Origin: Parafrigoribacterium mesophilum
GTDB taxonomy: Bacteria > Actinomycetota > Actinomycetes > Actinomycetales > Microbacteriaceae
Direction of reading: 5' to 3'
NCBI RefSeq assembly: GCF_039652555.1
Contig: NZ_JBDJAF010000001.1
Coordinates: 434,001-498,000, forward strand
Length of the DNA: 64,000 nucleotides
The translations under genes were made by a program, and so were the position numbers. The notes below the pieces were generated by a model. The model had not been told where the DNA came from. It ran no database searches and saw only the letters and a list, made by a program, of their open reading frames with translations. Below are positions 17,071 through 25,306 of the stretch, piece after piece (the first letter of the stretch is position 1; every line of letters begins with the position of its first letter).

Positions 17071-18981
17071 TTACTCGTCCCGGAGTGCGCGACGTTGGGC
17101 CTCCACGCTCATCAACGAGCGTTGGATTTCACGGTACTTCTCCTGCTCGGCGGCCGAGTCGGTGCGCTGCAACCGGCCGAGTAATTCGGCCTTCTGCCGC
17201 AGCAGGTCCCGTTCGATCAGGGAGACCGTGACGCCGGTGCAGTACGCGGTCAGTTCGCGCCCGGACTGCTCGGGAATGGGCGCCATGCCGAGTTCGGCGA
17301 CCAATGCCGAGAATGGCGCGGGGACCTCGGCGATGACCCGATCCAGCCAGCCTCGTGAGTCGATCGCCTCGGCAGTTGCGGTAGGCAGGCTAGCGGCGAC
17401 GGCGTCGCGCACTACCGCCAGCGACGCGTTTGCCATCGCGGCCTGACTGGCGCGCTGGACCAGATCCGGGCGGATCTCCTCCGGGTGCTGCAAGATCGCC
17501 ATCAGCGCGTCCCGTTCCAGCCGGGTGGCCGGGTCTCCAGGCAGCTGACGCAGGGTGGGTCCGACCGGCGCGGCAGGTGCCGCCGGCTCGGGTTCGTCGG
17601 GCCGGGCGGATGCTGCATGCTCCAGCCGTGGGGACGGCGCTGCCGACTTTGCGCGGGCGGCGTTCACGGCGCCCTGAACCTCGCGCGGATCCAGGCCCAG
17701 CCAGCGCGCCAGGTCGCGCACGTAGCCGGTGTGCAACGCGGTGTCGCGGATGCCCAGAACCACTGGAGCGGCCGCGCGAAGGGCAGTCACCCGACCCTCA
17801 ACGGTTTCCAGGTCGTGGCCGGCGAGCATCCGACGGATCATGAACTCGAACAGCGGCTTCTTGCCTGCGACCATGCGGCGCACCGCTTCGTCGCCGCGGT
17901 GCAACCGCAAATCGCACGGGTCGAGCCCCTCCGGGCCGATCGCGACGAAGGTTTGCGCGGCGAACCGCTGTTCCTCGCTGAACGCGCGGCTGGCCGCCTT
18001 CTGGCCCGCGGCATCCGGGTCGAAGGTGAACACGACCTCGCCCACCCCGCGGGTGTTCACGTTTTCGACGTCGCCGAGCATCCGCCGGATCACCTTGATG
18101 TGGTCGACACCGAACGCGGTGCCGCAGGTGGCGACGGCGGTGGTGACCCCGGCAAGGTGGCAGGCCATCACGTCGGTGTACCCCTCGACGACAACCACCT
18201 GCCGGCCGCGGGAGATGTCCCGCTTGGCCAGGTCTAGCCCGTAGAGCACCTGGGACTTGTGGTAGACCGCGGTCTCCGGGGTGTTGAGGTATTTGGGTCC
18301 CTGATCGTCCTCGAGCAGGCGACGCGCGCCGAAGCCGAGGGTCGCACCGGTGACATCGCGGATGGGCCAAACCAGCCGGCCGCGGAAGCGGTCGTAGGTT
18401 CCGCGGTCGCCGGCACTGAGCAGGCCGGCGCCGAGCAGTTCGGCGTCGGTGAAGCGCAGTGATTTGAGGTGTTTTCCAAGTGCGTCGTACGACTTGGGGG
18501 CGAAGCCGATCCCGAACCGCTCGGCGGCGGCCGGGTCGAATCCGCGCTCCCCCAGGAACTTGCGGCCCGGTTCGGCACCGGGCAGGGACAACTGGGCGAC
18601 GAAGTATTCTGCGGCGGCCTGGTTCGCGGCGAGCAGGCGCGCCCGGTTGCCGTGGTCGCTGTTCGCCTGGCCGCCGTCCTCGTAGTGCAGTTCGAAGCCG
18701 ATGCGGGCGGCCATCCGCTCGACCGCTTCGGTGAAGGTGGTGTGGTCCATCTTCTGCAGGAAGCTGAACACGTCGCCGTCTTCGCCGCATCCGAAGCAAT
18801 GGTAACGGCCCACCTGGGGCCGCACATGGAAGCTGGGGCTGCGCTCATCGTGGAACGGGCAGAGCCCCTTGAGCGAGCCGATGCCGGCGCCCTTGAGGGT
18901 GACATAGTCCCCGACCACGTCGGCGATGTTGATCCTGGCGCGCAGTTCATCGAGGTCTGCGCGTCGGATCAGGCCTGCCAT
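17071..18981 (-). CDS. dnaG: DNA primase
   Basis: A 636-residue primase that makes the RNA primers for replication. The N-terminal zinc ribbon has CPFHDERSPSFHV followed by YHCFGCGEDGD (residues 40-68). The TOPRIM core follows with the catalytic Glu in VVVVEGYTDVM and the DPD pair in FTFDPDAAG. The C-terminal 200 residues are the helicase-binding region, with a Pro/Ala-rich linker. Length is normal. It is upstream of the transporter operon and separated from dgt by a tandem repeat array. The start GTG/ATG context is simple and the protein begins MAGLIRRADLDELR as in relatives. Confidence 0.97.
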   Translation of the reverse strand: MAGLIRRADLDELRARINIADVVGDYVTLKGAGIGSLKGLCPFHDERSPSFHVRPQVGRYHCFGCGEDGDVFSFLQKMDHTTFTEAVERMAARIGFELHYEDGGQANSDHGNRARLLAANQAAAEYFVAQLSLPGAEPGRKFLGERGFDPAAAERFGIGFAPKSYDALGKHLKSLRFTDAELLGAGLLSAGDRGTYDRFRGRLVWPIRDVTGATLGFGARRLLEDDQGPKYLNTPETAVYHKSQVLYGLDLAKRDISRGRQVVVVEGYTDVMACHLAGVTTAVATCGTAFGVDHIKVIRRMLGDVENVNTRGVGEVVFTFDPDAAGQKAASRAFSEEQRFAAQTFVAIGPEGLDPCDLRLHRGDEAVRRMVAGKKPLFEFMIRRMLAGHDLETVEGRVTALRAAAPVVLGIRDTALHTGYVRDLARWLGLDPREVQGAVNAARAKSAAPSPRLEHAASARPDEPEPAAPAAPVGPTLRQLPGDPATRLERDALMAILQHPEEIRPDLVQRASQAAMANASLAVVRDAVAASLPTATAEAIDSRGWLDRVIAEVPAPFSALVAELGMAPIPEQSGRELTAYCTGVTVSLIERDLLRQKAELLGRLQRTDSAAEQEKYREIQRSLMSVEAQRRALRDE

Positions 18982-19068
18982 GGTATGAGTCTAGGCAAGC
19001 CCGGCCGTCCTAGATTCCGTTCTCCACAGTCCGCACCAACTGAGCAGGTTGAGGCACGCGCCGTAGCC

Positions 19069-19300
19069 GGTTGAGTAGGCGAGCGTCAGCGCGAGCCGTA
19101 TCGAAACCGCGTCAGCCGGTTGAGTGGGCGAGCGCCAGCGCGAGCCGTATCGAAACCGCGCCAGCGGGTTGAGTGCGAGCGCCAGCGCGAGCCGTATCGA
19201 AACCGCGCCAGCGGGTTGAGTGCGAGCGCCAGCGCGAGCCGTATCGAAACCGCGCCAGCGGGTTGAGTAGGCGAGCGCCAGCGCGAGCCGTATCGAAACC
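19069..19300. repeat. five-copy tandem array of an interspersed 40-bp repeat
   Basis: Five head-to-tail units begin at 19069, 19118, 19167, 19214 and 19261. Units are 49, 49, 47 and 47 bp and the last is a 40-bp core. Each core begins GGTTGAGT and ends CGTATCGAAACC; a GCG(T/C)CAGC linker joins the units. The array fills most of the 331-bp gap between dgt and dnaG, that is the region upstream of dnaG. The rest of the gap shows no gene. Confidence 0.95.
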
Positions 19301-19312
19301 AGCCGCCCTACC

Positions 19313-20578
19313 TCAGCGCGAGCCCACCAGGCGGTCGTGCCAGGCCATCGCGGACTGATCTGTCAAACTGGCCACCTGGTCGACGACCACCCGTTTGCGC
19401 TGCTGGTCGGTGGCGGCGGCCCGCCAATCCGCCGCGAACCCGGCATCCAGACGATCGGGTCCGGTGCGCAGCAACTCGTTGGCCAGTTCGGTGAGGATGT
19501 GACGCTGCTGCGCGTAGATCGGCTGCCGGGTGTTTCGGGACATCACGAACGCGGCGACGATCCCCTTGAGCACAGAGATCTCCGCCTGAATCTCCCGCGG
19601 CACGATGATGTCGGCGGCGAACCGGCTGAGTCCGCCGCTGGCGGGCGCCTGCGCCAGGGTGGCCTGGGTGGCCGCCGCAGCAAACCGGCCGATGAGCTGG
19701 CTGGTGAGGTTCTTCAGCCTGCCCTGATCGCGGCGGCTGCCGTCCCAGGTGTCCAGCCAGGCGTCGTGGGCCGCCAGAACGTCGAACGCCGCCACGAGTT
19801 CCTCATGGCTGATTTCGCCGCCGATCCAGGAGAACATCGAGTTCACCAGTGCATTGTGGTTCACCCGGGCGCCCAGGGCGGCGACGTCGATGTAGCCGCC
19901 GACGATCGCATCCTCGAAGTCGTGCACCGAGTACGCGATGTCGTCGGAGAGGTCCATCACCTGCGCCTCGATGCAACGCCGACGGTCCGGGGCTCCCTCG
20001 CGCAGCCATTCGAACGCATCCAGATCGTCTTGGTAGAAGCCGAACTTGGCCCGTCCGCTGGGGTCGTCGACTGCCTGGCTGTCCGGCCACGGGTATTTGC
20101 AGCTGGCGTCGAGGCTCGCCCTGGTGAGGTTGAGGCCGTAGGAGCGGCCGCCCGGGCCGAACACCTTCGGTTCGATCCTGGTGAGCAGCCGGAGGGTCTG
20201 CGCGTTGCCCTCGAACCCGCCGATGTCCTCGCACCATGCGTTCAAGGCGCGCTCACCGTTGTGTCCGAACGGCGGATGCCCGAGGTCGTGCGCGAGGCAC
20301 GCCGTGTCCACCACGTCGGGGTCGAGTCCGAGGCTGGTGGCCAGTTCGCGGCCCACTTGGGCTACTTCCAGGGAGTGGGTGAGCCGGTTGCGGGCGAAGT
20401 CGAGTCCCGCGGCGGGGCTGAGCACCTGCGTCTTCGCGGCGAGCCGGCGCAGCGCGCTGGAGTGCAGCAGGCGAGCCCGGTCTCTGGCGAAGTCACTGCG
20501 GGGGTTCAGGTGGGTTTCGGGGAGCCAGCGCTGCAGGTCGTGGTCGCTGTAGCCGTCCTGCGTGCTGTTCTCAGCCAC
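19313..20578 (-). CDS. dgt: deoxyguanosinetriphosphate triphosphohydrolase-like HD protein
   Basis: A 421-residue HD-domain phosphohydrolase that would cleave dNTPs to nucleoside and triphosphate. The first His is in RLTHSLEV, the HD pair in CLAHDLGHPPFGHNGE and the later Asp in VMDLSDDIAYSVHDFED. I prefer GTG 20578, which overlaps the dusB stop as GTGGCTGA; an in-frame GTG at 20596 would add six residues. Position between dusB and dnaG is the usual actinobacterial order. Confidence 0.93.
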   Translation of the reverse strand: MAENSTQDGYSDHDLQRWLPETHLNPRSDFARDRARLLHSSALRRLAAKTQVLSPAAGLDFARNRLTHSLEVAQVGRELATSLGLDPDVVDTACLAHDLGHPPFGHNGERALNAWCEDIGGFEGNAQTLRLLTRIEPKVFGPGGRSYGLNLTRASLDASCKYPWPDSQAVDDPSGRAKFGFYQDDLDAFEWLREGAPDRRRCIEAQVMDLSDDIAYSVHDFEDAIVGGYIDVAALGARVNHNALVNSMFSWIGGEISHEELVAAFDVLAAHDAWLDTWDGSRRDQGRLKNLTSQLIGRFAAAATQATLAQAPASGGLSRFAADIIVPREIQAEISVLKGIVAAFVMSRNTRQPIYAQQRHILTELANELLRTGPDRLDAGFAADWRAAATDQQRKRVVVDQVASLTDQSAMAWHDRLVGSR

Positions 20579-21740
20579 CGCTGGTGTCTCCCTCACCCTC
20601 GGTCAACGCGCTGCGGTGCTCCTCGCCCAGTTCGTGGCTGTCCAGCCAGTGCTCCGGTAGGGCCGGCCGTTTGGGGGTACCGGCTCGGCCGCGCGGCCCC
20701 TCGGCCGGCTCCCCCGGGTACGGCGCGTTCCAGTCCAGCGTGCCGAGCAGGTCGTCCATCTGTTGCAGACTCTCCACCAGGGCCAGCGCCGCACGGGTGT
20801 CCCCGCCCACCGGGTAGCCCTTGAAGTACCAGCTGATGTGCTTGCGGATGTCGCGGCAGGCCCACTCCTCGCTGCCGAAGAACTCCACGAGCAGCTCGGT
20901 GTGGCGGCGCAGCGCAGCGGCGACGGTGCCGAGCGACGGATGCGCGATGTGCGGCTCACCGTGGAAGGCCGCATGCAGGTCCCCGAACAGCCAAGGCCGG
21001 CCCAGGCAGCCGCGGCCGACGACGACGCCGTCGCATCCGGTTTCGCGCATCATCCGCACGCCGTCGGCGCCGGACCAGATGTCGCCGTTGCCGAGCACGG
21101 GCACGCTGGTGACGGTCTCCTTCAGTTCGGCGATCGCGGCCCAGTCGGCGTGGCCGCTGTAGAACTGCGCGGCGGTGCGGGCATGCAGGGCGATGCTGGA
21201 CACCCCGGCGCCCTCGGCCGCCTTGGCGGCCTCAAGGAAGGTGAGATGGTCGGAGTCGATGCCCTTGCGCATCTTCACGGTGAGCGGCAGCGGGCCGGCG
21301 GCCTTCACAGCGCCCTCGACGATGTCGCGGAACAGTCCGCGTTTCCAGGGCAGCGCCGCACCGCCGCCCTTGCGAGTGACCTTGGGCACCGGGCAGCCGA
21401 AATTCAGGTCAATGTGGTCGGCGCGGTCCTCGGCCACGAGCATGGTGACCGCCTCGGCCACCGTCTTCGGGTCGACGCCGTACAGCTGGATGCTGCGCGG
21501 CGACTCGGAGGCGTGATGTTGAATGAGGTGCATCGACTTCGGGGTGCGTTCCACCAGGGACCGGCTGGTGATCATTTCGCTGACGTAGAGTCCGGCGCCG
21601 AATTCGCGGCACAACCGACGAAACGCCGCGTTGGTGATGCCGGCCATGGGGGCCAGCACGACGGGGGTGTCGAGGGCGATCGAGCCGATGGTGAGGGCTG
21701 GCTTCGCCGGGTGCGGGACGGTGGTCGTGAGGAGACTCAT
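20571..21740 (-). CDS. dusB: tRNA-dihydrouridine synthase
   Basis: A 389-residue FMN-dependent enzyme that reduces uridines in the tRNA D loop. Motifs are APMAGITNAAFRRLCREFGA, the catalytic Cys in DLNFGCPVPKVTRKGGG, SIALHARTAAQFYSGHADW and VPVLGNGDIW. A basic, proline-rich 40-residue stretch precedes the C-terminus. The start is the ATG at 21740. It is co-transcribed with dgt, overlapping it by eight bases. Confidence 0.95.
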   Translation of the reverse strand: MSLLTTTVPHPAKPALTIGSIALDTPVVLAPMAGITNAAFRRLCREFGAGLYVSEMITSRSLVERTPKSMHLIQHHASESPRSIQLYGVDPKTVAEAVTMLVAEDRADHIDLNFGCPVPKVTRKGGGAALPWKRGLFRDIVEGAVKAAGPLPLTVKMRKGIDSDHLTFLEAAKAAEGAGVSSIALHARTAAQFYSGHADWAAIAELKETVTSVPVLGNGDIWSGADGVRMMRETGCDGVVVGRGCLGRPWLFGDLHAAFHGEPHIAHPSLGTVAAALRRHTELLVEFFGSEEWACRDIRKHISWYFKGYPVGGDTRAALALVESLQQMDDLLGTLDWNAPYPGEPAEGPRGRAGTPKRPALPEHWLDSHELGEEHRSALTEGEGDTSGG

Positions 21741-21801
21741 TTCCTCAATTCTCTCAGACAGCGCAATTTTCTGAAGACAGGCCTCGGTGTCGTGCGCCGC
21801 A

Positions 21802-22701
21802 TCAGACCAGCCGGCCGGCCTCGAGCGCGAGGATCAGCGCGGCCTTCTCGTCGTATCCGAGCGGTAACAGGGGCTCGGGCGGCAGTGCCGAGCTGAGGCC
21901 GAGCAGGTCGACCAGGGCGTACATCACCCGGATGCTGCCCACCCGACGCATGAGCTCCCACATCGGCTGGAGGCGGGCGTCGCACCGCCGGGCGACGTCG
22001 TGGTTGCCGTCGGCGATCGCCTTCACGAGGGCGGTGCCGGCATCCGGAAGCGTGCCGGCCAGCACCGAGTACCAGGCGCCGGATCCCTCGATGAGCGCCT
22101 CCACCGCCAAGGCGTCGCCGCTCATTCCGATCACAAAGTCCTCGTCGACGAGCGGAAGGATCTCGGCGCGCCGCGCGGCCAGTTCCTCGCTGCTGCCCGC
22201 GCTGTCTTTGATTGCGGCCACGTGCTCCAGCTGGCTGAGCTCACCGATGAGCGCAGGACTGAAGGTGAACTTGGTGGTGCCGGGATTGTTGTAGATGCAG
22301 ATCGGGAGCGCGACGGCCTCGTTGACGCGTTCGAACAGCCGCACCACTTCGCGGTCGTTCAGCGGTATGTACGACATCGCGGACAGCAGGATGGCATCCG
22401 CTCCCGCCTTCTTCGCGTCGAGGGCATGCTCGAGCACCTGGTCGGTGCGCAGGGCGCTCACCCCGGCGATCACCGGCTTGGTGAGCACGTCATGCGCGGT
22501 CTTGATCGCGCGACGGCGCTGCGCCCGATTCAAATAGGCGGCGGCGCCGGTGCTCCCCAGCACCCCTACCGAGTCGATTGCGGAGTTCTCCAGGCGCTCC
22601 AGCAGCACACCGAATTCGTCGACCATCACCTCCCCGGATGCCGACGCCGGGGTCAACGGGAACGCGCTCAAGCCCGTGAAAAGAGTGGATTCGTCAGCCA
22701 T
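21802..22701 (-). CDS. dihydrodipicolinate synthase-family aldolase
   Basis: A 299-residue class I aldolase of the DapA/NanA superfamily. The Schiff-base Lys is in HVAAIKDSAG and the catalytic Tyr in ICIYNNPG; the early motif reads GSTGAAAYL in place of GTTGE. That altered substrate loop, and the absence of other lysine genes here, suggest an aldolase acting on a different oxoacid rather than the housekeeping DapA. ATG 22701 has an AGGAG site. It lies between dusB and the FrnE-like group and seems to be an insertion in the conserved block. Confidence 0.85.
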   Translation of the reverse strand: MADESTLFTGLSAFPLTPASASGEVMVDEFGVLLERLENSAIDSVGVLGSTGAAAYLNRAQRRRAIKTAHDVLTKPVIAGVSALRTDQVLEHALDAKKAGADAILLSAMSYIPLNDREVVRLFERVNEAVALPICIYNNPGTTKFTFSPALIGELSQLEHVAAIKDSAGSSEELAARRAEILPLVDEDFVIGMSGDALAVEALIEGSGAWYSVLAGTLPDAGTALVKAIADGNHDVARRCDARLQPMWELMRRVGSIRVMYALVDLLGLSSALPPEPLLPLGYDEKAALILALEAGRLV

Positions 22702-22785
22702 CGGGTCTCCTGCTTCCCAGCCTGCATTCTGGTTTTTCACAGTACACCGCGGGCGCGGCATGCCACACAGGCAGGAGGCAGAAGG

Positions 22786-22905
22786 CTACTCCGTGGAAAA
22801 AGGCCGATCAGCATCCGTTTCAGCGACGGGAATCGCGCAGACCCCGTCGACGCAGCTGGCGGCATCCGGATCGCCGATCATGTTCAGCGGTACCGGGGCG
22901 GTCAT
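22786..22905 (-). CDS. 39-residue dicysteine peptide coupled to FrnE-like gene
   Basis: A short frame starting at ATG 22905, which overlaps the stop of the FrnE-like gene (ATGA), and ending TAG at 22786. The peptide has a central ASCVDGVCAIP motif, with two Cys separated by four residues, and an acidic C-terminus. The overlap, reading order and GC pattern support translation. I know of no firm function; two cysteines directly behind a thioredoxin-fold oxidoreductase suggest a redox partner, substrate or metal site. It could also be non-coding. Confidence 0.6.
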   Translation of the reverse strand: MTAPVPLNMIGDPDAASCVDGVCAIPVAETDADRPFSTE

Positions 22906-23564
22906 GCGGACACCTTCTCGTCGCGCACCTGAGCCAGGGCGCTGGCGAAAACCTGCGGATCTTGCGCCCCGGAAATGCCGTACTTGCCATCGATTACGAA
23001 GAACGGCACACCCTGGATGCCGTACGCGACAGCCTGCGCTTGATCGGCACGCACGTCGGCGAGGTATTCGTTCTCGGCGAGCGAGCGCAGCACATCCTCG
23101 CGGTCCAGGCCGATCTCCGCGGCCAGGTCGGCCAGGTCGGCGTCGCGGCCGACGTGCCGCCCCTCGACAAAGTAGGCCTTCAACAGGCGCTCCTTCATGT
23201 CCAGTTGCCGACCATGTGCCTTCGCGTAGTGGATGACCTGGTGCGCTTTGACCGTGTTGGTGTGCTTGAGCGCGTCGTAGTCGTAGTGCAGGTCGACGCT
23301 CTCCGCGACGCCGGTGACTCGCGCCAGCATCTGCGTGACCTGGTCGACAGGAAGGCCTTTGCGTGCCGCGAGGAAGTCGATCTCGCTGCCGTCGAAGTCG
23401 ACGGGCGTATCGGGAGACAGTTCGAAGGAGTGGTACTCGACCTCCACCTCTCCGGCGAATTCGGCAGCGCCGGCCTCGAACTTGCGCTTGCCGATGTAAC
23501 ACCACGGGCAGGCGATGTCGGACCAGATGTCAACTTTGATGGCTTCACGCCCAGATTCACTCAT
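22902..23564 (-). CDS. DsbA/FrnE-family oxidoreductase
   Basis: A 220-residue thioredoxin-fold protein of the FrnE/2-hydroxychromene-2-carboxylate isomerase-like group. The active site is WSDIACPWCYIGKRKFE with a CPWC pair, a long helical insert follows, and the cis-Pro loop is GIQGVPFFVIDGKYGISGAQ. There is no signal peptide, so it is cytoplasmic. Its start overlaps the stop of the AbiEi-like gene and its stop overlaps the 39-residue peptide gene, making a three-gene coupled unit. It probably acts in disulfide exchange. Confidence 0.92.
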   Translation of the reverse strand: MSESGREAIKVDIWSDIACPWCYIGKRKFEAGAAEFAGEVEVEYHSFELSPDTPVDFDGSEIDFLAARKGLPVDQVTQMLARVTGVAESVDLHYDYDALKHTNTVKAHQVIHYAKAHGRQLDMKERLLKAYFVEGRHVGRDADLADLAAEIGLDREDVLRSLAENEYLADVRADQAQAVAYGIQGVPFFVIDGKYGISGAQDPQVFASALAQVRDEKVSA

Positions 23565-24586
23565 ACTGGGGCCAACTGAGCGATCCGCGAGATCATTCCC
23601 GTCCTCATCCTGCCCCCTCCCCTCGGAAATTCAGGAAGTCGGGTGGACGACCCATCCAGCATCCGCCATCTTCTGCGGCCGCGGTGGGCTGGGCGGACGC
23701 TGCATCCTGATTTTTCGAGGGACCAGCCCGGATGCCGGGCGACGATCGCGGACTCGATCGCTTCGACGAGACGGTCGAACTCGTAGCGGACCATCGTGTA
23801 AGTCGCTCTCAGTGCGTGGCGTCCCTCGATCGTGATGCTGATGTCTTTGCGCCGGTCTTTTTCGGACCGGCCCAGGTGGAGATCCCCATCCGTCTCCAGC
23901 GCGACGATGTCCTCGATCACGAGGTCGATGCGCTCGAGCCTGCCCACGGGAACCTGACTCGTCACAAGAAAACCATGCAGTTGCAGGCCGGTGCGCGCGA
24001 TGCTCTCGAGGATGCTGTCGCACCGGACGTCGATCCAGTTGGCGATCATCCGTGCGTCGTCGGGCAGCGCGAGCAGGATGCGCTCGAGGCCCCGCCGGTT
24101 CAGGCAGCCGGTCCGCAACCCCCAGTCGAACGCGGCCACGGCGAGCTCGAACGGTTCGTCCAGCACGACACGGACGAACGCATCCGTCAGGCTCACGAGC
24201 TGGCTCCCGCCGCGCGCCACCACACCATCGTCGTCCCAGTGCAACACGACATCCGTGCTCAATGCCGGGTCCAATCGGGAGAATCGGTCCCACTGCTTGC
24301 GCAAGCGAGCTGCCCGATGCGGGACGGACACGTGCAGCGGATGCTCCTGCCAAGTCCAGCAGCCGAGTTCGACGAGCGCCGAGATTCCGGTCAGCCTGCC
24401 GCCGACTCGGGCTGCCCGTAAGACGGGTTCACTCTCCGGGAACGTGGAGTACCACCCTTGCCGCGCTCGGTGCACCTCGCCGCCGCGAACCGCCCGCGTC
24501 AGCATCCAGTCTGTTGCTCCAAGCGCAACCAGCTGCCGCTTCTGAGCCAACCCGCCGAGGCTCGTCACCATCTCCCGTATCGACAT
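23561..24586 (-). CDS. AbiEi-type N-domain plus DUF559-like nuclease-fold protein
   Basis: A 341-residue protein. The first 60 residues (GGLAQKRQLVALGATDWMLTRAVRGGEVHRARQGWY, cited in part) form the winged-helix-like domain seen in AbiEi antitoxins. The C-terminal 120 residues resemble the VSR/DUF559 nuclease fold: SILESIARTGLQ, then RIDLVIEDIVALETDGDLHL and EKDRRKD. The Asp/Glu pattern fits an active PD-(D/E)XK-type centre but is not proof. The last 45 residues are low in complexity and include half of a palindromic repeat (23624-23636). No toxin gene of AbiE type lies next to it. It may be an orphan regulator, nuclease or mobile cassette. Confidence 0.7.
   Translation of the reverse strand: MSIREMVTSLGGLAQKRQLVALGATDWMLTRAVRGGEVHRARQGWYSTFPESEPVLRAARVGGRLTGISALVELGCWTWQEHPLHVSVPHRAARLRKQWDRFSRLDPALSTDVVLHWDDDGVVARGGSQLVSLTDAFVRVVLDEPFELAVAAFDWGLRTGCLNRRGLERILLALPDDARMIANWIDVRCDSILESIARTGLQLHGFLVTSQVPVGRLERIDLVIEDIVALETDGDLHLGRSEKDRRKDISITIEGRHALRATYTMVRYEFDRLVEAIESAIVARHPGWSLEKSGCSVRPAHRGRRRWRMLDGSSTRLPEFPRGGGRMRTGMISRIAQLAPV
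23624..23636. repeat. single copy of the 13-base palindrome arm inside a gene end
   Basis: CGGAAATTCAGGA, identical to the left arm at 24713-24725, here preceded by a C-rich run. It lies in the 3' coding end of the AbiEi-like gene, where the minus strand reads as LPEFPRGG. Confidence 0.85.
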
Positions 24587-24712
24587 GGCGCCGACTCTGC
24601 GCCATGCGGCGAGCCGAGCCGCCGCCTCACCGGCGAGCCGGGCACACCCCGCCGGGACCTGCTCCTGGGGAGGAGAGGAGACACGACATCCGTCTCCCGC
24701 TGCGTCCCCCTA

Positions 24713-24794
24713 CGGAAATTCAGGACTCCCCGTCGCTTCAGGCCCTCGGTGCCCGAGGATACGGACGGCCAACACGCCGATTCCTGAATTTCCG
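24713..24794. repeat. palindromic element with 13-base perfect arms
   Basis: Arms CGGAAATTCAGGA (24713-24725) and TCCTGAATTTCCG (24782-24794) are perfect complements. The flanks extend the symmetry with C and G runs. The 56-base centre has no coding signal. It sits upstream of the AbiEi-like gene and 80 bases past the stop of the PPOX gene. The arm recurs at 23624. Confidence 0.88.
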
Positions 24795-24872
24795 GGGGGG
24801 GCGTGCGGGTGAGGGCGGGGCGCGGGCGGGGCGCGGGCGGCGCGGGGGCGGCGCGGCGGCGCGGGCGGCGCG
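24792..24872. repeat. G-rich low-complexity tract
   Basis: Runs of three to eight G separated by one to four bases, with GGGCGGGGCGC iterations, on the plus strand. It joins the palindromic element to the end of the PPOX gene and contains several possible four-tract G-quadruplex motifs. It seems non-coding. Confidence 0.75.
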
Positions 24873-24874
24873 GG

Positions 24875-25255
24875 TCAGAGCTCGATGCAGTCGGCCCGAC
24901 ACGCGTCATCGTCGACGGCAGCTGCCCCGACGAGCACCGGGGTCGCGGCCCGGTGCAGCACGGCACGGGTCGGGGTGATGCGTAGGATGCCACCATCCTG
25001 CAGGGAGTCGCCGTCCACGATCAGCGAGTACCCGCCGTCGGCTGCCGGCGGCCACACCAGCGAGATCGCCGGTCGGGCCGCGGCGTTGCGCAAGGTGCGC
25101 CCACCAGCCTCCGCCACGACGACGACGCCGTCTGACACGCTCGGATGTACGGCCACGGCATGCACGCGTCCGCTGTCACCGACGGTCATCACGTAGGCGT
25201 ACCCGTACTTGTCCACCTGGTCGGCCAGCTTGCCGACATCCACCTGAGTGCTCAT
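24875..25255 (-). CDS. pyridoxamine 5'-phosphate oxidase-fold protein
   Basis: A 126-residue protein with the split-barrel flavin-binding layout: DKYGYAYVMTVGDSGRVHAVAV, then GVVVVAEAGGRTLRNAAARPAISLVWPP and a short C-terminal strand region with ITPTRAVLHR. The size is that of small PPOX-type F420/FMN-binding proteins. The substrate is unknown. The C-terminus contains two cysteines (DDDACRADCIEL). It lies 51 bases downstream of glyS and in the same direction. Confidence 0.82.
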   Translation of the reverse strand: MSTQVDVGKLADQVDKYGYAYVMTVGDSGRVHAVAVHPSVSDGVVVVAEAGGRTLRNAAARPAISLVWPPAADGGYSLIVDGDSLQDGGILRITPTRAVLHRAATPVLVGAAAVDDDACRADCIEL

Positions 25256-25306
25256 GACCGAAGGCTATCCCCGCGGCGGCGGTCGGTCGAGTGACTTTAG
25301 TCCTAC

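Noticed and set aside
19069..19300. CRISPR-like array
   Set aside because: The repeats are directly adjacent with a constant short linker, no variable spacers, and no cas genes nearby.
19173..19358. 61-codon plus-strand frame over the tandem array
   Set aside because: It is repeat DNA read through; the peptide simply repeats with the units.
21802..22701. Housekeeping dapA
   Set aside because: The GTTGE substrate loop is altered and no lysine genes are near; kept as a family-level call only.
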